Source of the DNA: Buchnera aphidicola str. Sg (Schizaphis graminum)
Lineage (GTDB): Bacteria; Pseudomonadota; Gammaproteobacteria; Enterobacterales; Enterobacteriaceae
Length of the DNA: 64,000 nt
Assembly (NCBI RefSeq): GCF_000007365.1
Contig: NC_004061.1
Location: forward strand, 558,001-622,000
Direction of reading: 5' to 3'
The translations under genes and the position numbers were made by a program. Below the pieces are notes generated by a model. It was not told the DNA's origin and searched no databases. It was given only the letters and a program-made list of their open reading frames with translations. Below are positions 23,833-32,988 of this stretch, one piece after another. Every line of letters begins with the position of its first letter. Position 1 is the stretch's first letter.

Positions 23833-24321
23833 CTAAAAAGGAATTTCATCATCAAAATCTATTTCTGAAGAATCAATTTTTTCTATTTTTTTAGGAGAAT
23901 TATTTATTTCTATTTTTTTTGTTTTTACAATATTATTATTTTCATTTAATGTGACATTATGAGAATTTGAATTACGATTTCCTAACATTTGCATCGTACC
24001 GCCAATGTTAACTATAACTTCTGTTGTATAACGTTCAAGACCATTTTGGTCTTGCCATTTTCTAGTTTGAAGAGATCCTTCAATATAAACTTGAGAACCT
24101 TTTCTTAAATATTCTCCAGCAATTTCGGCTAATTTTCCAAATAATACTATTCTATGCCATTCTGTTTTCTCTTTGTTTTCACCAGTATTTTTATCTTTCC
24201 AATTTTCTGAAGTTGCAAGTGTCATATTTACTACTGCGTTACCGTTCGGCATGTAACGAACTTCAGGATCTTGACCCAAATGACCAATTAATATTACTTT
24301 ATTTACACCTCTACTTGCCAT
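23833..24321 (-). CDS. ssb: single-stranded DNA-binding protein
   Basis: SSB protects single-stranded DNA in replication and repair. The open frame reaches 24363, but the family starts [20 protein letters not shown], so 24321 is used (162 residues, E. coli 178). The OB fold occupies about residues 1-112. A short low-complexity linker is followed by the acidic tip DFDDEIPF, which recruits partner proteins, fully retained. E. coli has uvrA divergently upstream; here that side is an empty spacer. Confidence 0.96.
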   Translation of the reverse strand: MASRGVNKVILIGHLGQDPEVRYMPNGNAVVNMTLATSENWKDKNTGENKEKTEWHRIVLFGKLAEIAGEYLRKGSQVYIEGSLQTRKWQDQNGLERYTTEVIVNIGGTMQMLGNRNSNSHNVTLNENNNIVKTKKIEINNSPKKIEKIDSSEIDFDDEIPF

Positions 24322-25202
24322 AATCAAAACTCCATTTTCTAACTTTAAAAAAATTAAGTACATTTTTAAATAGAATTTTTAATTATTTGTAATACAAATA
24401 CATCATGAATACCTAATTTAATATAACCAAAATTATAAAAAACGATATATTAAAATAATTAAGATATTAGAAATAATAAAAATTTTTTAATAGTTGTTTT
24501 TATAAAAATTTTTTTTAAAAAATAAAAATTTATATCTTTTTTTAATTAAAAAAAACTATTAAAAAAATTATAAACTATAATTTTATATATTTTTAAAAAT
24601 TAAATAATATTTTTTATATTAATGTATTATTTTAAATAATTACAAGTTTTTGAAAAATTTAAAAAACGTAATTAATTTTTTTAAGTTTTAAAAAAAAATT
24701 CTTTTTAAATAAATTCCAACATCATAGATTTTATCTTAAATAAAACATTGTTATAGTAATTTTGTTTCTGAGAATATAAAAAAAATTGAATTATATTTTC
24801 ATAAATTTTTATAAATAATCTCAAAAAAGTAAAACTGATTTGATAAAAAATAAATAAAATTAAATTTTTTATTATATATATTCTTATTAAAATCTATCAA
24901 AATAAAGTGAAAAATTAATTTTAACATTATTTAGTATATCAAAAAATATTCCCTTAAAAATATATTCCCTTAATAAAATAAGAATATACTTTTCAGAAAA
25001 ATTAATAAAATATCTTATTATATATTTTTTTGACATGATCAATCGAATACTTAAAGATAAAAATAAAAAATTTTTTTTAGATAATCGATTTCTTAAAATA
25101 AGATAAAAAACTAAATTGGATTAGTGAATAAATAGTCTACTATTTAAAATACTATAATATAATTTTACAATGATTCACTAAATAATGGTATATCCAATAT
25201 AT
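24322..25202. other. long non-coding spacer between ssb and dnaB
   Basis: This is the longest gene-free stretch of the window, about 0.86 kb. No protein remnant is readable in any frame. An 11-base direct repeat ATATTCCCTTA occurs at 24946-24956 and 24962-24972. A perfect TTGACA at 25030-25035 with a poor -10 (TAAAGA) about 16 bases on is a candidate dnaB promoter. No DnaA boxes are seen. It holds divergent promoters by position. Confidence 0.5.
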
Positions 25203-26582
25203 ATGGCAAAAAATAAATCATATTTACATCAAATTAATAGATTAAAAATTCCACCACATTCATTAGAAGCAGAACAATCAGTATTAGGTGGATTAATGTT
25301 AGATAATGAACAATGGGATTCTGTTTCAGAACACGTAGTAGCTGATGATTTTTTTAGTAAACCACATCGTTTAATATTTCAAGAGATGCAACAATTATTA
25401 GATTTAGGACATCCTATTGATTTAATTACATTATCAGAATCGTTAGAACAAAAGGGAAAATTAGAAAGTGTAGGTAGATTTTCTTATTTAGCAGAATTAT
25501 CAAAAAACACTCCTAGCACAGCAAATATTATAGCATATGCTGATATAATACGCGAAAGAGCAATAGTAAGGGAAATGATATTAGTAGCCAACAAAATAGC
25601 AAATGCTGGATATGATACTCAAGGGAGAAAAAGCGAAGAATTATTAGATTATGCAGAATCTAGTGTATTTAAAATTGCCGAAAAACGTTTTAAAAAAGAT
25701 TCAGGTCCCAAAAATATTGAACAAATTCTCGATGAAACTGTTACTAGTATTGAAAAATTATTTTTATCTCCTAATGATGGAGTAACAGGAATAAATACAG
25801 GATATCAAGATTTAAATAAAAAAACATCAGGTTTGCAGCCTTCAGAGCTTATTATTATTGCAGCAAGACCTTCAATGGGTAAAACAACTTTTGCAATGAA
25901 CTTATGTGAAAATGCTGCTATGCTATATGATAAACCAGTATTAATTTTTAGTTTAGAAATGCCTGGAGAGCAAATCATGATGCGTATGTTAGCATCTTTA
26001 TCCAGAGTTAATCAGGCACGTATTCGAACAGGACAATTAAATGATGAAGATTGGTCTCGCATGTCTGGTACTATCAATGTTTTACTTAAAAAAAAGAATA
26101 TTTATATAGATGATTCTTCAGCTCTTACTCCTAGTGAAGTTCGTTCTAGAGCACGTCGTATTTATCGTGAAAATAAGGGATTAACTTTAATAATGGTTGA
26201 TTATTTACAACTAATGAGAGTTCCATCTCTTTCTGATAACAGAACTCTTGAAATTGCTGAAATTTCAAGAACTTTAAAAGCATTGGCAAAAGAATTACAA
26301 GTACCAGTTATAGCATTATCACAATTGAATCGTTCTTTAGAACAAAGATCAGATAAAAGACCAGTAAATTCAGATTTACGCGAATCTGGTTCTCTAGAAC
26401 AAGATGCAGATTTAATAATGTTTATATATCGCGACGAAATATATCACGAAAACAGTGATTTTAAAGGTGTGGCAGAGATTATAATAGGGAAACAAAGAAA
26501 TGGACCAATTGGGACAATATGCTTAACATTTAACGGACACTGGTCTAGATTTGATAATTATTGTGGTCCTAAATATGATTGA
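25203..26582 (+). CDS. dnaB: replicative DNA helicase
   Basis: DnaB is the hexameric 5'-3' helicase at the replication fork. Starting at MAKNKSYLHQ gives 459 residues (E. coli 471); an in-frame ATG six codons upstream (25185) is possible, neither having a good binding site. The N-terminal domain has PPHSLEAEQSVLGGLMLDN. The RecA-like domain has Walker A RPSMGKTTF (about 230), Walker B LIMVDYLQLM and the QLNRSLEQR segment. It stands alone between ssb and gshB. Confidence 0.97.
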   Translation: MAKNKSYLHQINRLKIPPHSLEAEQSVLGGLMLDNEQWDSVSEHVVADDFFSKPHRLIFQEMQQLLDLGHPIDLITLSESLEQKGKLESVGRFSYLAELSKNTPSTANIIAYADIIRERAIVREMILVANKIANAGYDTQGRKSEELLDYAESSVFKIAEKRFKKDSGPKNIEQILDETVTSIEKLFLSPNDGVTGINTGYQDLNKKTSGLQPSELIIIAARPSMGKTTFAMNLCENAAMLYDKPVLIFSLEMPGEQIMMRMLASLSRVNQARIRTGQLNDEDWSRMSGTINVLLKKKNIYIDDSSALTPSEVRSRARRIYRENKGLTLIMVDYLQLMRVPSLSDNRTLEIAEISRTLKALAKELQVPVIALSQLNRSLEQRSDKRPVNSDLRESGSLEQDADLIMFIYRDEIYHENSDFKGVAEIIIGKQRNGPIGTICLTFNGHWSRFDNYCGPKYD

Positions 26583-26744
26583 ATAATACAATAATTTTAG
26601 ATTAAGATACCAATCTTATTCAAATTAATTTTTATTTTTAAAATTTAACAACTAATTTTAATTAAGAAAATTGTAATTTTAAAAAAATGCGTTTTGTATT
26701 ATATTTACAACACATAATTTAATTTAGTATTGAGTTATAAACAT

Positions 26745-27707
26745 ATGAGAAAAAAAAAGAATTTAAAAATCGGAATAGTAATGGATTCTATTACATTAAT
26801 TAACATCAAAAAAGACTCAAGTTTTGCTATATTATTAGAAGCTCAAAAAAGACAACATGAAATTTATTATATGGAAATGAATGATCTCTATTTAAGGAAA
26901 GGTCAATCGTATGCAACAACAAAATCAATAGAAATTCAAAAAAATCAAAATAATTATTTTAAATTTATTCAAAAAAAAGATATTTCATTAAATGAGTTAG
27001 ATGCTATTTTAATGCGAAAAGATCCTCCATTTAATACTGAATTTATTTACGCAACATATATTCTCGAACGTGCAGAAGAAAAAGGTGTATTAGTAATTAA
27101 CAAACCCAAAAGTTTAAGAGACTGCAACGAAAAAATATTTATATCATGGTTTTCTAGATTTACTACAGACACGTTAGTTACAAGAAAATTATCTAAAATA
27201 CATAATTTTTGGAAAGAAAAAAACGACATAATATTAAAACCCTTAGATGCAATGGGTGGGAAAGGTGTCTTTCGTATTAAGAAAGATGACCCTAATTTTT
27301 CTGTTATTGTAGAAACACTTACAAATTACGAAAAGAAATATTGTATGATTCAAACTTATTTACCAGAAGTACAATTCGGTGACAAAAGAATTTTAATTGT
27401 AAATGGAAAACCTATACCTTGGTCTTTAACACGTATTCCTAAACATGGAGAAACAAGAGCAAATTTGGCTGTTGGAGGAGAAGGAAGGGTACAGAAACTA
27501 AACGATAAAGATTGGGAAATAGCTAATTATTTGGCTCCAATTTTAAAAAAAAGAGGATTAATTCTTGTTGGATTAGATGTAATAGGTGATAAATTAACAG
27601 AAATAAATGTTACAAGTCCAACATGTATTTGTGAAATTGAAGAAAAGAAAAATATTTCTATTACAGGTATTTTAATCGATTATATTGAAGATAAAATATA
27701 TAAATAG
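26745..27707 (+). CDS. gshB: glutathione synthetase
   Basis: GshB joins gamma-glutamylcysteine and glycine in an ATP-grasp reaction. A TTG five codons upstream is open, but the ATG at 26745 before KKKNLKIGIVMDS fits the family better (320 residues, E. coli 316). Conserved parts are NIKKDSSFAILLEAQ, LMRKDPPFNTEFIYATYILE, NKPKSLRDCNEK, LKPLDAMGGKGVFR and TEINVTSPTCICEIE. The start of ruvX follows its stop after 10 bases; E. coli yqgE between them is missing. Confidence 0.96.
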   Translation: MRKKKNLKIGIVMDSITLINIKKDSSFAILLEAQKRQHEIYYMEMNDLYLRKGQSYATTKSIEIQKNQNNYFKFIQKKDISLNELDAILMRKDPPFNTEFIYATYILERAEEKGVLVINKPKSLRDCNEKIFISWFSRFTTDTLVTRKLSKIHNFWKEKNDIILKPLDAMGGKGVFRIKKDDPNFSVIVETLTNYEKKYCMIQTYLPEVQFGDKRILIVNGKPIPWSLTRIPKHGETRANLAVGGEGRVQKLNDKDWEIANYLAPILKKRGLILVGLDVIGDKLTEINVTSPTCICEIEEKKNISITGILIDYIEDKIYK

Positions 27708-27717
27708 AGATCAAAAA

Positions 27718-28131
27718 ATGATAGTAATAGCTTTTGATTTTGGTTTAAAGAATATTGGAGTAGCAGTCGGAGAAAATATCCTTAAAAAAGGCAGAGCTTT
27801 AAATAAATTATCTGCAAAAAACGGATCTCCAGATTGGAATAATATAAAAAATTTATTAAAAATATGGCAACCCAAATTTTTGGTTGTAGGACTACCATTA
27901 AATATAGATGGTACTAGGCAAGATATAACGAAAAAAGCAGAAAAATTTGCTTTTTTATTAAAATATAAATTTAATATTTTTGTTTATTTACATGATGAAC
28001 GTTTAAGTACTAAAGAAGCTAAATCATTAATATTTAAGAAAAATGGTTTTAAAGTATTAAAAAAAGAAAAAATACATTCTGTTGCTGCTGTAATTATATT
28101 AGAAAGTTGGTTTAATCAAAATTTATATTAA
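27718..28131 (+). CDS. ruvX: RuvX/YqgF family RNase H-fold nuclease (16S rRNA processing)
   Basis: Essential RNase H-fold protein implicated in 16S rRNA 5' maturation and proposed as a Holliday junction resolvase. The frame is open from 27685, inside gshB, but the family starts at MIVIAFDFGLKNIGVAVG, so 27718 is used (137 residues, E. coli 138). The catalytic residues are visible: Asp in FDFG, Glu in HDERLST and Asp-equivalent region near HSVAAVIILE, where E. coli has DSASAVIILE, so the acidic residue at that last position appears to be His here. Confidence 0.92.
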   Translation: MIVIAFDFGLKNIGVAVGENILKKGRALNKLSAKNGSPDWNNIKNLLKIWQPKFLVVGLPLNIDGTRQDITKKAEKFAFLLKYKFNIFVYLHDERLSTKEAKSLIFKKNGFKVLKKEKIHSVAAVIILESWFNQNLY

Positions 28132-28162
28132 TTCTTTAATACATTCAAATTAATGATAAAAC

Positions 28163-28852
28163 ATGAACAATATTAATATCAATATTAAAATTATTAAAAA
28201 AAAAATTCAATATTTTTTAAAGAAAAATAACTATCCTTTAAAAAAAATAAAAATAATCGCAGTGAGCAAAAACCAAGGAATTGATAAAATAAAATTAGCA
28301 ATATCATCTGGAATACACGAATTTGGAGAAAATTACGTTCAAGAAGGAATTGATAAAATTCAAAAATTAAAAAAATATCAAAATATTATTTGGCATTTTA
28401 TTGGAAAAGTTCAATCAAATAAAACAAAAATTATTGCAGAAAATTTCGATTGGTGTCAAACTATAGACCGCGAAAAAATCGCAATTCTACTTAATAAATA
28501 TAGAGAAAAAAAATCATTTCCAATGAATGTCTTAATGCAAATAAACATCTCTAATGAAGTAACTAAAAATGGCATATGCATAAAAAATTATAAAAAATTA
28601 GCAAAAACTATTTCTTTAATGCCTAATTTAAATTTTCGAGGAATTATGATGATGCCTGAAGTAGAAAAAAAAATGATAAAACAAAATGATAATTATAAAA
28701 ATGGAAACTTTATTTTTAATGAATTAAAAAAAGAATACCAGTCAATTGATACTTTATCATTAGGTACAAGTTTTGATATAGAAAATGCTTTACTTTTTCA
28801 CAGTAATATGATTAGAATTGGACGTTTTATTTTTAAAAATCAAGTTAGATAA
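28163..28852 (+). CDS. yggS: PLP homeostasis protein YggS
   Basis: YggS is a PLP-binding alanine-racemase-like barrel protein that maintains pyridoxal phosphate and amino-acid balance. The 229 residues compare with 234 in E. coli. The PLP lysine lies in IIAVSKNQGI (about residue 36), followed by FGENYVQEGIDKI, WHFIGKVQSNKTK and LSLGTSFDIENA. It sits between ruvX and hemW; E. coli yggT, yggU and rdgB are deleted. With many PLP enzymes making amino acids here, retention makes sense. Confidence 0.95.
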   Translation: MNNININIKIIKKKIQYFLKKNNYPLKKIKIIAVSKNQGIDKIKLAISSGIHEFGENYVQEGIDKIQKLKKYQNIIWHFIGKVQSNKTKIIAENFDWCQTIDREKIAILLNKYREKKSFPMNVLMQINISNEVTKNGICIKNYKKLAKTISLMPNLNFRGIMMMPEVEKKMIKQNDNYKNGNFIFNELKKEYQSIDTLSLGTSFDIENALLFHSNMIRIGRFIFKNQVR

Positions 28853-28880
28853 TATGTTAAATATTTATTAAAATACTACT

Positions 28881-30011
28881 ATGTTTAAACTTCCACCTAT
28901 TAGCTTATATATCCATATTCCTTGGTGTATAAAAAAATGTGGATATTGTGATTTTTATTCGTACGTTAACAAAAGTTTTATTCCAGAAAAAGAATATATC
29001 GATCATTTATTAAAAGATTTAGAAAAAGATTTAAGCTTGATAAAAGAAAGAGAAATAAACAGTATTTTTATCGGTGGTGGAACACCTAGTTTACTTAAAA
29101 GTAGTTCAATAAAAAAAATGATGAGGGAAATAAAAAAAAGAATAAATATTTCTAATACAGCAGAGATTACCATAGAAGCAAATCCAACAACATTAGAATA
29201 CAAACGTTTTTTTAATTATAAAAAATCAGGTATCAATCGTTTTTCTATAGGTGTTCAAACGTTTAACTCAGATTTATTAAAAAAAATAGAACGTACATAT
29301 AATAAAAGAGAAGCAATTCTAGCAGTAGAAGAAATAAAAAAAATCAATAAAAATTTTAATCTAGATATTATGTATGGACTACCTAATCAATCTTTAAAAG
29401 ATGTATTGTTGGATTTACAATACGCTGTTAAATATAATCCAACACATATATCATGGTATCAATTAACTTTAGAACCTAATACTCCTTTTTATGTAAAAAA
29501 ATTAAATTTACCCAACGAGAACAATATTTTTAAAATGTTAGTAGAAGGAGAGAAATTTTTAAAACAATCAGGATATAAAAAATATGAGATATCTTCATAT
29601 GCAAAATTAAACTATGAATGTCAACATAATCTTAATTACTGGAATTTTGGAGATTATATAGGAATAGGTTGTAGTGCTCATGGTAAAATAACTCAAATTA
29701 ATGGAGATATTATTAGAACTATAAAAAATAAGAATATAAACGATTTTATGAATGGTAAATATTTGAAACACAAAAATTTTGTGTTAAAAAAAGATAAACC
29801 TTTTGAATACTTTATGAATATCTTTAGACTTTACAAACCTGTCTTAAAAAGACAATTTGAAGAAAGAACAAATATTAATCAAAATTATATAAAAGAAAAA
29901 ATAAAAAAAGCAATAGAAAAAGGATACCTAAAAAATAAAATTGATTTTTGGGATACAACAAAAAAAGGAAAAATGTTTCTTAATTCATTATTAAAGATTT
30001 TTTTAGATTAA
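28881..30011 (+). CDS. hemW: heme chaperone HemW (radical SAM)
   Basis: HemW is a radical SAM protein related to HemN that binds heme and acts as a heme chaperone, not a coproporphyrinogen oxidase. The 376 residues compare with 378 in E. coli. The cluster motif is WCIKKCGYCDFYSY (C-x3-C-x2-C, residues about 16-23), followed by FIGGGTPSLL and RFSIGVQTFNSDLLKKIERTY. It ends 6 bases before the stop of trmB on the other strand. What heme protein it would serve in this organism is unknown. Confidence 0.94.
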   Translation: MFKLPPISLYIHIPWCIKKCGYCDFYSYVNKSFIPEKEYIDHLLKDLEKDLSLIKEREINSIFIGGGTPSLLKSSSIKKMMREIKKRINISNTAEITIEANPTTLEYKRFFNYKKSGINRFSIGVQTFNSDLLKKIERTYNKREAILAVEEIKKINKNFNLDIMYGLPNQSLKDVLLDLQYAVKYNPTHISWYQLTLEPNTPFYVKKLNLPNENNIFKMLVEGEKFLKQSGYKKYEISSYAKLNYECQHNLNYWNFGDYIGIGCSAHGKITQINGDIIRTIKNKNINDFMNGKYLKHKNFVLKKDKPFEYFMNIFRLYKPVLKRQFEERTNINQNYIKEKIKKAIEKGYLKNKIDFWDTTKKGKMFLNSLLKIFLD

Positions 30012-30017
30012 AAAATT

Positions 30018-30737
30018 CTATTTTTTTAATTTAAATATTAAATCGAATATTTTATTGCCTGATAATTTTGCTTTTTTTTCAAAGTTAGTTACTAAACGAT
30101 ATTTAAAATGTTCAAAACACATTCTTTTTTTTGATAAATTTATATAATTATCAATGTTTTGTATTAAGTTTAATATAAAAAAATTATATTCTTTTGAATC
30201 AGTAACAATATGTAAAATACCATCATTATTTAATTTTTTTAAAATTTTTATTAGAAAAAAATCTTGTATCATTCTTCTTTTATGATGTCTTTTTTTATTC
30301 CATGGATCTGGAAAAAAAATTTGTACTTTTGATAAAGTATGATCTAAAATCATCTGATCAATTACTTCAATTGCATCATGATAAATAATTTTTAAATTAT
30401 TAATTCCAGAATAATGAGCTAAACGTAAACAAGATCCTATTCCTGATTTATAAACTTCTATTCCTAAAAAGTTTTTGTTTGGAAAATTAGCAGCAGTTTT
30501 AACTAAAGACTCACCTGATCCAAAACCAATTTCCAAAATAACAGGAGCACTATTTTTAAAAACAGATGTAAAATCTAACGGTTCTAATTTAAAATCAATA
30601 CCAATTGACAACCAATATTTTTCAATTGCCTGTAATTGAGATTTAGTAATTCGACCTTTTCGACAAACAAAACTACGATTTTTACGTAAAAAAGTACCAT
30701 TGCAATTATATTGAGGTGTGATAATATTATTTTTCAT
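30018..30737 (-). CDS. trmB: tRNA (guanine-N7)-methyltransferase
   Basis: TrmB makes m7G46 in tRNA variable loops. The 239 residues equal E. coli. The SAM site is VILEIGFGSGESLVKTA (about 67), and the conserved QIFFPDPWNKKRHHKRR (about 142-158) and VTDSKEY segments are intact. It is divergent from mutY, as in E. coli, where yggL follows trmB; yggL is missing. Confidence 0.96.
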   Translation of the reverse strand: MKNNIITPQYNCNGTFLRKNRSFVCRKGRITKSQLQAIEKYWLSIGIDFKLEPLDFTSVFKNSAPVILEIGFGSGESLVKTAANFPNKNFLGIEVYKSGIGSCLRLAHYSGINNLKIIYHDAIEVIDQMILDHTLSKVQIFFPDPWNKKRHHKRRMIQDFFLIKILKKLNNDGILHIVTDSKEYNFFILNLIQNIDNYINLSKKRMCFEHFKYRLVTNFEKKAKLSGNKIFDLIFKLKK

Positions 30738-30845
30738 ATTTAATCATACTTTTTTTAATCAAGTAAAAAATATTGAAGTCAATTACATTAAGATAATTTA
30801 TATCTCATATTTTTTAAAATTTTTAAAATTAAAAAATTCTATAAA

Positions 30846-31889
30846 ATGACAATATATGTTTTTTCGCAATTAATTCTTAATTGGTATCATATAAATGGAA
30901 GAAAAAATCTTCCATGGAAAAAAGATAAAACTTTATATAAAGTTTGGATATCAGAAATAATGTTACAGCAAACAACTGTAAAAACAGCAATTCCTTATTT
31001 TAAAAATTTTATATCAAGATTTCCAAATATACAATCTTTAAATCAAAGTAAATTAGACGATATTTTATGTTTATGGAGTGGACTTGGATATTATAAAAGA
31101 GCAGAAAATATTTATAAAACAGTGAAAATTATTAAAGAAGAATTCCAAGAAAAATTTCCAACAGGATTTTCAGACCTAATTAAATTACCAGGAATTGGAA
31201 GATCTACAGCAGGTGCTATTTTATCGTTATCATTAGATTATTTTTTTCCTATTTTAGAAGGAAATGTAAAAAGAATTTTAATGAGATATTACGGTATAAT
31301 TGGATATGTAACAGAAAAAAAAATAGAACAAAAATTATGGTATTTAATCGAATTAATTACTCCAATTCATAATACTGGTAGCTTTAATCAGGGTATAATG
31401 GATATAGGTGCATTAATTTGTACTCCTAAAAATCCAAAATGTAATTTATGCCCATTAATACAAAAATGCATAGCTTACAAAGAAAAAAATTGGATTAAAT
31501 ATCCATTAAAAAAAAAGAAAAAGATAATACTAGAAAAAAAATCTTGGTTTGTTGTTATCAAATATCAAAATCAATTTTGGATTGAAAAAAATACAGAAAA
31601 AAAAATTTGGAAAAATTTATTTTGTTTTCCAAATTTTGATACTAAAATTAAAACCATAGAATGGTTAAAAAAAAATAAAATCAATATAGATAAAAAACAT
31701 AAAAAAATTCAATCTTTTTATCATAAATTTAGTCATTTTACACTTCATATTATTCCAATTCTAGTAAATTTATCTTTTTTTAAAAATTTTCAGAATAGTA
31801 AAAAAACAGGAATTTGGTATGATTTGAAAAACACACACGACATAGGTCTTCCTAAACCAGTTCAAAAAATACTAGAAATATTTAAATAG
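30846..31889 (+). CDS. mutY: adenine DNA glycosylase MutY with Asp138Glu
   Basis: MutY removes adenine mispaired with 8-oxoguanine. The 347 residues (E. coli 350) align without gaps over the first 140. The catalytic Glu37 (SEIMLQQT) and the HhH LPGIGRSTAGAIL are kept. The cluster cysteines C-x6-C-x2-C-x5-C (CTPKNPKCNLCPLIQKC) are intact, and the C-terminal 8-oxoG-recognition domain is present. The catalytic Asp138, in E. coli ILDGNVKR, is Glu here (ILEGNVKR, codon GAA at 31257-31259). This may reduce activity. It is transcribed with yggX downstream. Confidence 0.95.
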   Translation: MTIYVFSQLILNWYHINGRKNLPWKKDKTLYKVWISEIMLQQTTVKTAIPYFKNFISRFPNIQSLNQSKLDDILCLWSGLGYYKRAENIYKTVKIIKEEFQEKFPTGFSDLIKLPGIGRSTAGAILSLSLDYFFPILEGNVKRILMRYYGIIGYVTEKKIEQKLWYLIELITPIHNTGSFNQGIMDIGALICTPKNPKCNLCPLIQKCIAYKEKNWIKYPLKKKKKIILEKKSWFVVIKYQNQFWIEKNTEKKIWKNLFCFPNFDTKIKTIEWLKKNKINIDKKHKKIQSFYHKFSHFTLHIIPILVNLSFFKNFQNSKKTGIWYDLKNTHDIGLPKPVQKILEIFK

Positions 31890-31914
31890 TTTTTAATAAA
31901 AAAGGTTAAAAAAA

Positions 31915-32151
31915 ATGAATCGTATAATTTTTTGTACATTTTTACAAAAAAAATCTGAAGGTCAAGATTATCCTCCTTATCCAGGAAAATTAGGAGAAAA
32001 AATATATAATCAAATATCTAAAATTGCTTGGAAGGAATGGAAATTACAGCAAACTAAATTAATTAATGAAGAAAAACTAAATATGTTTAATCAAAATGAT
32101 AGAAAAAAAATAGAAAAATATATGAAATTATTTCTATTTAATAACGAATAG
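31915..32151 (+). CDS. yggX: YggX family iron/oxidative-damage protein
   Basis: Small protein involved in Fe-S cluster protection and iron trafficking in E. coli and Salmonella. The 78 residues begin [24 protein letters not shown], with the conserved cysteine at position 7 and [16 protein letters not shown]. It lacks the last dozen residues of the 91-residue E. coli protein. It lies 25 bases after mutY, the E. coli arrangement, so the two probably share a transcript; MutY itself is an Fe-S enzyme. Confidence 0.94.
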   Translation: MNRIIFCTFLQKKSEGQDYPPYPGKLGEKIYNQISKIAWKEWKLQQTKLINEEKLNMFNQNDRKKIEKYMKLFLFNNE

Positions 32152-32217
32152 ACACATTTTTCTATATAAATTTAAATTATTAATATAATTTCTTAAAATT
32201 ATTAGCGTATTAAAAAA

Positions 32218-32988
32218 GTGCTTATAATCGATTCTGGTATAGGTGGGCTATCTATATTAGATAATATTAAAAAAAAATTTCCCCATATAAATTATATTTA
32301 TATGCTAGATAACGAAGCTTTTCCTTATGGAAAAAAAAAAGAAAAATTTCTTATAGAAAGAAGCATAAAAATAATTAATGCAATAAAGAAAATTTATCCT
32401 ATTAAGATGGTAATAATAGCTTGTAATACAGCAAGTACAATATCTTTACCTACTTTAAAAAAAACTTTTAGTATTCCTATTATTGGAGTGTTACCTGTAT
32501 TTAAACCTGCTATTAAAATAACAAAAAATAAAATTATCGGTTTAATAGCAACTCGATCAACTATTAATAGTTTATATATAAAAAAAACAATATATAAATA
32601 TTCTCTTGAAAATACTATAAAAATAATAGCTACAAATGAACTAGCGGTAATAGCTGAAAAAAAAGTTAGAAAACTATCTATTTCAAATATAAAATTAAAA
32701 AAAATCTTTCAATCGTGGATCATTCTTTCAATAAAACCTGATACTATCATCCTTGGATGTACTCATTTTTCTTTTCTAAAAAAAGAGATTCAGCAGATAT
32801 TTCATAAACCTATTAATTTTATAGACCCAGGAGATACCATTGTTAATAAAATTGAAAAATATTTTTATCAAAAAAAAATAAAAAAAAATATTTTATTATG
32901 TTCGAAATATAATAAACAAATAAAACAACTAGTATTTTTTTTAAAAAAATATAAATTTAAAAAAATTCAAGAAATTAACTTAAATTAA
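32218..32988 (+). CDS. murI: glutamate racemase
   Basis: MurI supplies D-glutamate for peptidoglycan. The 256 residues begin at a GTG; an in-frame TAG 15 bases upstream rules out a longer ATG form. The protein lacks the N-terminal extension of E. coli MurI. Catalytic sites are complete: IDSGIGGLSI, the first cysteine in ACNTAST (about 63) and the second in LGCTHFSF (about 180). Its end overlaps the end of sbcB by 14 bases on the opposite strand. It supports wall synthesis, together with AmiB in this window. Confidence 0.95.
   Translation: MLIIDSGIGGLSILDNIKKKFPHINYIYMLDNEAFPYGKKKEKFLIERSIKIINAIKKIYPIKMVIIACNTASTISLPTLKKTFSIPIIGVLPVFKPAIKITKNKIIGLIATRSTINSLYIKKTIYKYSLENTIKIIATNELAVIAEKKVRKLSISNIKLKKIFQSWIILSIKPDTIILGCTHFSFLKKEIQQIFHKPINFIDPGDTIVNKIEKYFYQKKIKKNILLCSKYNKQIKQLVFFLKKYKFKKIQEINLN

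Noticed and set aside
25030..25035. TTGACA as a confirmed dnaB promoter
   Set aside because: The -10 partner is poor (TAAAGA), and chance matches are common in AT-rich DNA; mentioned only as a candidate.
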